This document shows, one piece after another, positions 14,640 through 20,292 of a DNA stretch of 20,292 bases. The DNA is from Candidatus Aminicenantes bacterium UBA2199 (lineage in GTDB: Bacteria; Acidobacteriota; Aminicenantia; UBA2199): positions 5,270 through 25,561 of the forward strand of contig DCVB01000078.1 of NCBI GenBank assembly GCA_002327965.1, given 5' to 3'. Below the pieces are notes generated by a model that saw nothing but the letters and a program-made list of their open reading frames with translations, ran no database searches and was not told the DNA's origin. Made by a program: the position numbers and the translations under genes. Position 1 is the stretch's first letter; each line of letters starts with the position of its first letter.

Positions 14640-16004
14640 TCAGCCCACCATGACCGATTCCTCCGCGTAGGCCAGGCCTCTTTTCCGGGAATACCAGGAA
14701 TAGGCCAGGGTGATCGGGCCGATGCGGCCGACGAACATCAGGATGGTGACGGCGATTTTCTGAATCGGGCTCAGCTCGGGGGTGATGCCCATGGAAAGGC
14801 CGACGGTGCCGAAGGCCGACACGGTCTCGAAGAGATAGACAATGAAATAATGGCGGCTGTCCCCTGTCGTCTCACCGTTGCCCGGGTGGGTGAACAACAG
14901 GAACGAGACCACGATGAAGATGATCAGCACGGCGGCGACGAGGATGGCGACGGTCCGGGTCAGGATCTCCTTGGGAATCGTGCGGTGAAAAACGCTCACC
15001 TCTTCCCGTCCCTTGATCTTGTTCCAGATGATCAGCATCATGAGCGAAAAGCTGGTGACCTTGACCCCGCCGCCCGTCGATCCCGGGGCGGCGCCGATGA
15101 ACATCAGCAGCAGCAGTAAAAGGAGCGTGGAGTTGGTCAGCAGGCCGATATCGACGGTGTTGAAGCCGCAGGTGCGCGCCGTGACCGATTGGAACACGGA
15201 GGTCAGCAGCGATGACGGCAGCGCGCCGTTCTTCAGCACGTTGCCGGCCTCGAACAGGAAGAACAGCGCCGTGCCCGCCAGGACCAGGAGCAGCGTCGCG
15301 CGCAGGACGATCTTGCTGTGCAGGGACAGGCAGCGGATGCGGCCGCGCCACTTGGCGATCAGCTCGTACTGCACGATGAAGCCGATGCCGCCCGTGATCA
15401 GCAGGGCCATGATCACGAAATTGACCCAGCCGTCGTTGCGGTAGCCGACGAGGCTCGACGAAAAGAGGGAATAGCCGCAGTTGTTGAACGCGGAGATCGC
15501 ATGGTAGGCCGCGTAGTACAACGCCTTCCCCGGGGGGAAATCGCGGCAAAAACGGATGAACAGCAGCCCGGTGCCCATGGCTTCGACCACGAAGGTGATG
15601 GAGAAGATCGCCCGGATCAGCTTCATGAAGTCGCGGCGCGGAGTATGGAAGAACGTGGACTGGATGATCTCCTGGTCCTTGAAGGAGATGCCCCGGCCCA
15701 TGATGGAGAACAGCAGGACCGAAAAGGTGATGATGCCCAGGCCGCCGATCTGGAACATGACCATCGTCGCCGCCTGGCCGAGCGGCGACAGGTCCCTGCC
15801 GATGTCGATCACGGTCAAGCCGGTCACGCAGACGCCCGACGTGGCCGTGAACAGGGCGTCGATGAACGACAGCGGCCGGCCGCCGGCCGCGGCCGGCAGG
15901 CAGAGGAAGGCGGTCGCCAGCAGGATGAATGACGCGAAGCTCAGGATGAAGATGCGCGCCGGGGTCAGATGCCGTGAAACAGGCAGGATCAACCGCTTGT
16001 CCAT
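14640..16004 (-). CDS. ktrB: KtrB/TrkH-type potassium-translocating membrane subunit
   Basis: This 454-residue polytopic protein takes up potassium across the inner membrane. It has the fourfold membrane-pore repeat, with filter glycines visible in TSGVCVTGLTV (Gly62), SAFNNCGYSLF (Gly177), VTARTCGFNTVD (Gly280) and SAFGTVGLSMG (Gly402), and the conserved GAAPGSTGGGVKV loop (about 304-316). The length is that of KtrB (about 450) and the partner is a single-RCK KtrA, so Ktr rather than Trk. The ATG has only a short GGAA directly upstream. It lies 38 GC-rich bases after a TPR membrane gene and 11 before ktrA. Confidence 0.94.
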   Translation of the reverse strand: MDKRLILPVSRHLTPARIFILSFASFILLATAFLCLPAAAGGRPLSFIDALFTATSGVCVTGLTVIDIGRDLSPLGQAATMVMFQIGGLGIITFSVLLFSIMGRGISFKDQEIIQSTFFHTPRRDFMKLIRAIFSITFVVEAMGTGLLFIRFCRDFPPGKALYYAAYHAISAFNNCGYSLFSSSLVGYRNDGWVNFVIMALLITGGIGFIVQYELIAKWRGRIRCLSLHSKIVLRATLLLVLAGTALFFLFEAGNVLKNGALPSSLLTSVFQSVTARTCGFNTVDIGLLTNSTLLLLLLLMFIGAAPGSTGGGVKVTSFSLMMLIIWNKIKGREEVSVFHRTIPKEILTRTVAILVAAVLIIFIVVSFLLFTHPGNGETTGDSRHYFIVYLFETVSAFGTVGLSMGITPELSPIQKIAVTILMFVGRIGPITLAYSWYSRKRGLAYAEESVMVG

Positions 16005-16042
16005 TTCCGGATCGCCGCGGCCTGGGCGGACGGCGGCCGCGG

Positions 16043-16714
16043 CTAGGGAGCCGTCGGGGCCGGGCCTTCGATCGCGGACAGCAGGTTCTGCGCCTCCATG
16101 GCGCCGGGGGTGTTGGGGTGCTCGGCGAGGATGCGCTGGAGCGTCGCGGCCGCTTCGCCGTCACGTTTGTCCTGTTGCTGCAGTTTGGCCAGCTGCAGCA
16201 GGATGAGTTCGCGGGCCATGACGGTTTTCTTCTCCGTCAGCAGGCGGTTGAGCACCGCCTCGGCCTCGGCAATCCTGCCGCCGGCGGCCAGCACCCGGGC
16301 ATACAGGGTATGCTTTTCGTCGTTGAGCAGTCCCATGCGGCTGGCGGGCATCGCGTTCAGGACAGCCTCGGCCTTGGCCAATTCTCCCTTCTCGTAGTGC
16401 AGGGCTGCGAGGAACAGCCGGCCGGAGGCCGAGATGCCCCGCTTGAATCTCATTCCCTGCAGGGCGGAGATCTTCTGGTCCACGGTCATCTGGCCGTCGT
16501 TGCGGACGCGGAAAGCCTCGGCGTACAGGGCATTCTCGCCGGAGGAACTCAGGTTGCTGAGCAGGAGCAGCAGCAGCAGGGTGAGGACGACCAGGGCGAC
16601 GGCGGCGGCGCCCATGACGATCCAGCGGCGGTGGCTCCGGATGAAGGCGAACGCCGTTTCAAAAAAACGGATGAACGGGTCGGTCTTCAGGTGTTCCTTT
16701 TCCTTCTTCTTCAT
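16043..16714 (-). CDS. Membrane-anchored TPR protein (YfgM/UPF0070-like layout)
   Basis: This 223-residue protein has a basic cytoplasmic N-terminus, one strong transmembrane helix (about 33-54, VMGAAAVALVVLTLLLLLLL), and a TPR-like periplasmic or extracytoplasmic domain (about 95-215). The domain has repeats such as GRLFLAALHYEKGELAKAEAVL, HTLYARVLAAGGRIAEAEAVLNRLL and ELILLQLAKLQQQDKRDGEAAATLQRILAEHP. The order (short tail, one helix, TPRs) matches YfgM-like proteins associated with the Sec translocon, but sequence similarity is too weak for certainty. ATG 16714 with a GCGAGGTC ribosome site is preferred over upstream in-frame ATGs, which would lie within the tRNA gene. It starts 15 bases after that gene. 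Confidence 0.8.
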   Translation of the reverse strand: MKKKEKEHLKTDPFIRFFETAFAFIRSHRRWIVMGAAAVALVVLTLLLLLLLSNLSSSGENALYAEAFRVRNDGQMTVDQKISALQGMRFKRGISASGRLFLAALHYEKGELAKAEAVLNAMPASRMGLLNDEKHTLYARVLAAGGRIAEAEAVLNRLLTEKKTVMARELILLQLAKLQQQDKRDGEAAATLQRILAEHPNTPGAMEAQNLLSAIEGPAPTAP

Positions 16715-16729
16715 GGTTGACCTCGCCAT

Positions 16730-16802
16730 TGCGCCTGAGATGACTCGAACATCCAACCCTGGGATTAGGAATCCCATGCTCTATCCTTTGAGCTACAGGC
16801 GC
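16730..16802 (-). tRNA. tRNA-Arg (anticodon CCT)
   Basis: A complete 73-base cloverleaf is present: acceptor GCGCCTG/CAGGCGC, D-arm GCTC...GAGC, anticodon stem TGGGA/TCCCA with loop TTCCTAA (anticodon CCT, decoding AGG), five-base variable loop, T-arm GGATG-TTCGAGT-CATCT (one G-T pair) and discriminator A. The 3' CCA is not encoded. It is transcribed from the divergent promoter region 16812-16840 and leads directly into the TPR membrane gene. No integrase or direct repeat suggests use as an attachment site. Confidence 0.96.
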
Positions 16803-16811
16803 AAGGATACA

Positions 16812-16840
16812 CCCATATCATTTTTTGCCGTTGCTGTCAA
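16812..16840 (-). promoter_or_regulatory. Probable promoter of tRNA-Arg
   Basis: On the minus strand a perfect TTGACA (16840-16835), a 17-base spacer and TATGGG (16817-16812) preceded by TGA (extended -10) lie directly upstream of the tRNA. The -10 matches only 3/6. Transcription would begin next to the mature 5' end. The -35 is half of the palindrome GTCAATTGAC. Confidence 0.45.
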
Positions 16841-16869
16841 TTGACCCGCGCGGCCAATCATGCTACATT
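16841..16869 (+). promoter_or_regulatory. Probable promoter of the NtrY-like kinase gene
   Basis: TTGACC (16841-16846), a 17-base spacer and TACATT (16864-16869) match the consensus 5/6 and 4/6. Transcription would start near 16876. The -35 abuts that of the divergent tRNA promoter within the palindrome 16836-16845. Confidence 0.5.
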
Positions 16870-16932
16870 GGGTGGGCAGGATGCGCCGTCCCCAGGCCGT
16901 TCACGGCGCGAGGCGGCGAGGAACGTGAAGGA

Positions 16933-19107
16933 ATGAACAGCAAGAAGGTCAAGGGCACGCGCCTGATCGTGGTGGCGTTCGTGCTGTTTTTCATCGTTTT
17001 CGTCATCCTGCGCCTGTATTTCGAGGAGAGCAAGAACTTCTCGCCCCCGGCCCTGAAGAGCAACACCGTGATCTTCGGTTTGTGGATCATCATCATCCTC
17101 TTCGGCCTGACCTTCCTGTTCATCCTGGCGCGCAACATCCTGAAAATGTACCTGGAGCGCAACCAGGGCGGCGCCGTCCACAGCTTCAAGAACCGGCTGG
17201 TCTTCTTCTTCATCGCCTTTTCCATCGTGCCCACCCTGCTGCTTTTCTTCTTCGCCACCGACGTCATCTCGCAGAGCATCGAGCAGTGGTTCAAGGCCCC
17301 CATCGAAAATATCATGCAGAACGTCGAGGAGGTCAAGACCAACTACTACGGCAACATCAACGATGACCTGCGCCACTACTCGAACCTGATCGCCGCCATG
17401 ATCCAGCAGAAGCGCATGTACGCCGAGGAGAACAAGATCTTCCTGATGAACAAGCTCAAGGAGAAGATGCTGGAGTACAAGCTCGACGTGGTCACCCTCT
17501 ACCGCAACAGCAAGGATGTCTACACCATCTGCCATCCGCGCATACCCATGCAGGAGTACAAGGACCTGCCGCTGAACGTCGTCTATCGCGGCCTGGGCGG
17601 CGCCGGATTCACCACCATCGATACCCTGAAGTCGGCCGAGCTGATCCGCAACGGCGTGGCTTTCGACATCGGGCAGGGCGACAAGATGCTAATCATCACC
17701 GGCAAGTACTTCCCGGACAGCTACACGCGCAGCCTGAACTCCCTGGCCGGCATGGTCAGCAAGCACAACCAGATGCGCGTCCTGCGCGACCCGGTCAAGA
17801 ACACCTACATCCTGCTTTTCCTGTTCATCACCATCCTGATCATCTTCTCCGCCTCCTGGCTGGGGTTTTACCTGGCCAAGGGCATCACCGTGCCCATCGA
17901 GAAGCTGGTCACGGCCACCTCCGAGATCGCCAAGGGCAACCTGGACGTGCGCATCGACTACGAGACCAAGGACGAGTTCAACACCCTGATCAACGAGTTC
18001 AACCGCATGGCCATCGACCTGAAGGACAATCGCGACAAGCTGAACCGGCGCACCATCGAGCTGCGCCACCGCCGCAGCATCACCGAGACCATTCTCAAGA
18101 ACATCACCACCGGCGTCATGGCCCTGAACCTGCGCGGCGACATCATGGTCATCAACAACGAGGCGGCGCGCATGCTGTCGCTGGACCCGGAGACGGCGGT
18201 GCGCAAGAACTACGCCGAGGTGATCTCCGAGTCCCTCTACGGAGACATCCATGCCCTGGTCAAGAAAGCCTTCGCCGCCCGCTTCAAGCTCATCGAAAAG
18301 GAGATCGACGTCAAGCTGCAGGGCAAGTACATCAACCTGGCCGTCAAGATCACCCAGCTGCGCAATCCGATCAACAGCCGTTTCGCCGGGCTGCTGGTGG
18401 TGCTGACCGACCTGACCGAGCTGATCAAGGCCCAGCGCATGCTGGTCTGGCGCGAAGTGGCCAAGCGCATTGCCCACGAGATCAAAAACCCGCTCACGCC
18501 CATCCAGATCTCCTCGCAGCGCATCCTGCGCAGCCTGGACCAACCGCCGGAAAAGTTCCGCGCCATCGTCGAGGACAGCCTGAACATCATCTCCCAGGAA
18601 CTGGGCTCCATCAGGAACCTGGCCGAGGAGTTCGCCAACTTCGCCCGCCTGCCCGAGATCAAGTTCACCCAGGGCGACGTCAACGACATCCTGGAGAAGC
18701 TGGTGGCCACCTACACCTCGGTGTACCAGAATGTCCAGTTCAAAGCCGCATTCGACGTCGACCTGCCGGCGCTGGTTAAGCTGGACGTCGAGCAGATCAA
18801 GCGCGTCTTCGTCAACATCCTGGACAACGCCCTGCAGGTCATGGGCAACGAGGGCGTGATCGAGATCGTCACGCGCTACAACGCCGAGAGCAAGTTCCTC
18901 ACCGTCGAGATCACCGACAACGGCCCGGGCATCAGTGATGAGGACAAGCAGAAAGTGTTCCAGCCCTATTTCTCAAAAAAAAGCCAGGGCGGCACCGGGC
19001 TGGGCCTGGCCATTGCTCACAACATCATCGAGGAGCACAACGGCATGATCTCGATCAGCGACAACCCGCCGCACGGCGCGCGCTTCACCATCGAGCTGCC
19101 GGCCTGA
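16933..19107 (+). CDS. NtrY-like transmembrane sensor histidine kinase
   Basis: This 724-residue kinase has NtrY architecture. Three N-terminal membrane helices (about 11-29, 46-68, 88-108) come first, then an extracytoplasmic sensor region (about 110-288) and a fourth helix (about 290-312). Next are a HAMP domain (about 313-366, with VPIEKLVTATSEIAKGNLDVRI), a PAS domain (about 375-485), the H box with His515 (AKRIAHEIKNPLTPIQIS) and the ATPase domain. The ATPase domain has the N box Asn632 (NILDNALQVM), G1 DNGPGIS (from 662) and G2 GGTGLGLAIA (from 686). NtrY kinases phosphorylate NtrX-type sigma-54 activators, but no response regulator gene is adjacent here. ATG 16933 is chosen because the GAGG/GAAGGA region precedes it and it fits the membrane start. 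The signal is unknown. Confidence 0.92.
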   Translation: MNSKKVKGTRLIVVAFVLFFIVFVILRLYFEESKNFSPPALKSNTVIFGLWIIIILFGLTFLFILARNILKMYLERNQGGAVHSFKNRLVFFFIAFSIVPTLLLFFFATDVISQSIEQWFKAPIENIMQNVEEVKTNYYGNINDDLRHYSNLIAAMIQQKRMYAEENKIFLMNKLKEKMLEYKLDVVTLYRNSKDVYTICHPRIPMQEYKDLPLNVVYRGLGGAGFTTIDTLKSAELIRNGVAFDIGQGDKMLIITGKYFPDSYTRSLNSLAGMVSKHNQMRVLRDPVKNTYILLFLFITILIIFSASWLGFYLAKGITVPIEKLVTATSEIAKGNLDVRIDYETKDEFNTLINEFNRMAIDLKDNRDKLNRRTIELRHRRSITETILKNITTGVMALNLRGDIMVINNEAARMLSLDPETAVRKNYAEVISESLYGDIHALVKKAFAARFKLIEKEIDVKLQGKYINLAVKITQLRNPINSRFAGLLVVLTDLTELIKAQRMLVWREVAKRIAHEIKNPLTPIQISSQRILRSLDQPPEKFRAIVEDSLNIISQELGSIRNLAEEFANFARLPEIKFTQGDVNDILEKLVATYTSVYQNVQFKAAFDVDLPALVKLDVEQIKRVFVNILDNALQVMGNEGVIEIVTRYNAESKFLTVEITDNGPGISDEDKQKVFQPYFSKKSQGGTGLGLAIAHNIIEEHNGMISISDNPPHGARFTIELPA

Positions 19108-19167
19108 TGGCCCGGGGACCGTCCGAACCGCCGGTGGCCGGGAATATGGAACAAGGAGGGGTTGATC

Positions 19168-20292
19168 ATGGCTGAAAAAATGCTGCCGATCAGGGAAATC
19201 GCCGCCCGTTTCGGCATCGACGAGACGGAACTGTATTTTTACGGGCCCTACAAGGCCAAGCTGGAGCCGTCGCTGGCGAAGCGCCTGGGCTGCTGCCAAC
19301 GCAACTCCGCCCCCGGCGATGTCCCTGAAGGACGCCAGGTACTGGTCACCGCCACCACGCCCACCCCGGCCGGCGAGGGCAAGACCACCATGGCCATCGG
19401 CCTGTCGATGGCCCTGAACCGCATCGGCGTCCGCTCGATCGCCACCCTGCGCGAGCCCTCGCTGGGACCGGTGTTCGGCATGAAGGGCGGCGCCACCGGC
19501 GGCGGCGCCTCGCAGGTGCTGCCGGCCGACGAGATCGACCTGCACTTCACCGGCGACATCCATGCCGTCACCACCGCCAACAACCTGCTGGCGGCGATGA
19601 TCGACAACCATATCCAGCACGGCAACCGCCTGGGCATCGACACGCGGCGCATCGCCTGGCGCCGGGTCATCGACATGAATGACCGCGCCCTGCGTGAGAT
19701 CGTCATCGGCCTGGGCGGCCGCCAGAACGGCTTCGCCCGCGAGGACGCCTTCAACATCTCGGTGGCCTCGGAGATCATGGCCGTGCTCTGCCTGGCCGAG
19801 GACTTCCAGGACCTGAAGGACCGCCTGGCGCGCATGGTCGTCGGCTATACCGCGAAGAGCAAGCCCATCACCGCCGCCGACCTCAAGGCCGTCGGCTCCA
19901 TGGCGCTGCTGCTCAAGGATGCCGTCAAGCCCAACCTGGTGCAGACCTCGGAGGGGACGCCGGCCATCATCCACGGCGGCCCCTTCGCCAACATCGCCCA
20001 CGGCACCAATTCCATCCAGGCCATCCGCCTGGCCCAAGCCCTCTCCCAGGTCACGGTGACCGAGGCCGGTTTCGCTTCCGAGCTGGGCGGCGAGAAATTC
20101 ATGGATTTCGTATGCCAGACGGGGAAGTTCAATGTCGACACCGTGGTGCTGGTCACCACCCTGCGGGCGCTGAAATACCACGGCGGTGCCGCCCGGGACA
20201 ACCTGGTTGAAAAAAACCTGGAGGCGCTGGTCAAGGGTTTCGACAACCTGGACAAGCACATCGAGAACATGCAGCTTTTCGGCGTGCCGCTG
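19168..20292 (+). CDS. fhs: Formate-tetrahydrofolate ligase, N-terminal part (runs off the window)
   Basis: The first 375 codons are present; the family is usually about 555-580 residues, so roughly two-thirds is visible. The enzyme makes 10-formyl-tetrahydrofolate from formate, THF and ATP, feeding purine synthesis and, in acetogens, the methyl branch of the Wood-Ljungdahl pathway. Key signs are the P-loop TPTPAGEGKTT (about 64-74), REPSLGPVFGMKGGATGGG, DIDLHFTGDIHA-like EIDLHFTGDIHAVTTANNLLAA, WRRVIDMNDRALR, and HGGPFANIAHGTNS. ATG 19168 has a strong AAGGAGG ribosome site. It lies 60 bases after the kinase gene with no clear terminator between them, so read-through is possible. Confidence 0.97.
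   Translation, partial: MAEKMLPIREIAARFGIDETELYFYGPYKAKLEPSLAKRLGCCQRNSAPGDVPEGRQVLVTATTPTPAGEGKTTMAIGLSMALNRIGVRSIATLREPSLGPVFGMKGGATGGGASQVLPADEIDLHFTGDIHAVTTANNLLAAMIDNHIQHGNRLGIDTRRIAWRRVIDMNDRALREIVIGLGGRQNGFAREDAFNISVASEIMAVLCLAEDFQDLKDRLARMVVGYTAKSKPITAADLKAVGSMALLLKDAVKPNLVQTSEGTPAIIHGGPFANIAHGTNSIQAIRLAQALSQVTVTEAGFASELGGEKFMDFVCQTGKFNVDTVVLVTTLRALKYHGGAARDNLVEKNLEALVKGFDNLDKHIENMQLFGVPL

Noticed and set aside
16730..16802. tRNA gene as an integration site of a mobile element
   Set aside because: No integrase, no repeat of the tRNA 3' end and ordinary housekeeping genes on both sides.
19108..19167. Terminator between the kinase gene and fhs
   Set aside because: The gap is GC-rich with partial CCGGCC/GGCCGG complementarity, but the loop is about 30 bases and no U-tract follows.
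17689..20259. Long minus-strand frames opposite the kinase and fhs genes
   Set aside because: Val/Leu/Asp/Gly-rich shadows of codon bias in the opposite strand; the plus strand holds complete kinase and Fhs motifs.

Overview
This is a GC-rich bacterial chromosomal window with dense, short-spaced operons. The gene set suggests an anaerobic or facultative, Gram-negative-type bacterium: type IV minor pilins, an NtrY-like kinase, a class 1B dihydroorotate dehydrogenase (PyrK/PyrD), formate-tetrahydrofolate ligase, KtrAB-type potassium uptake and an EFR1-type flavodoxin/ferredoxin. The style resembles uncultured Acidobacteriota/Aminicenantota-like genomes, but that placement is an impression, not a demonstrated result. 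No rRNA, CRISPR array, integrase or transposase was found.

Layout. (1) 9-603, minus strand: a secreted ComEA-like helix-hairpin-helix protein followed by a small DUF6429-like protein, with a strong GC hairpin between them. (2) 880-3686, plus strand: a tightly overlapping minor-pilin operon (PilV-, PilW-, PilX/GspK- and FimT/GspH-like), divergent from comEA and preceded by a sigma-54-like motif. (3) 3815-6822, minus strand: asnS, then a secreted papain-fold (C1) peptidase, then an MTH1187-type thiamine-binding protein. (4) 7133-8778, plus strand: two tandem paralogous secreted TPR proteins behind a good sigma-70-type promoter. (5) 8872-10622, plus strand: an EFR1-type ferredoxin and a secreted beta-propeller-like protein. 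This pair runs into a convergent minus-strand gene and shares its CTAG stop.

(6) 10619-16802, minus strand: a long co-directional block. In transcription order it holds tRNA-Arg(CCT), a membrane-anchored TPR protein, ktrB, ktrA, a PtsN-like EIIA, pyrK, pyrD and an LPG-synthase-type membrane protein. Internal promoters are visible before the EIIA gene and before pyrK. (7) 16933-20292, plus strand: an NtrY-like sensor histidine kinase with no adjacent NtrX, then the first 375 codons of fhs, cut by the window edge.

How the parts may work together. Regions 1 and 2 look like a pilus/DNA-uptake locus. Region 6 pairs potassium transport with an EIIA protein of the family that regulates potassium uptake in enterobacteria, and places pyrimidine synthesis downstream. 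I did not find a clearly novel multi-gene system. The more interesting signals are regulatory: a palindrome shared by two divergent promoters, a small uORF overlapping the EIIA start, a possible leaderless pyrK message and the sigma-54-like site at the pilin operon. The GspK-like minor pilin with a repetitive C-terminus and the C1 peptidase with an altered triad also stand out.
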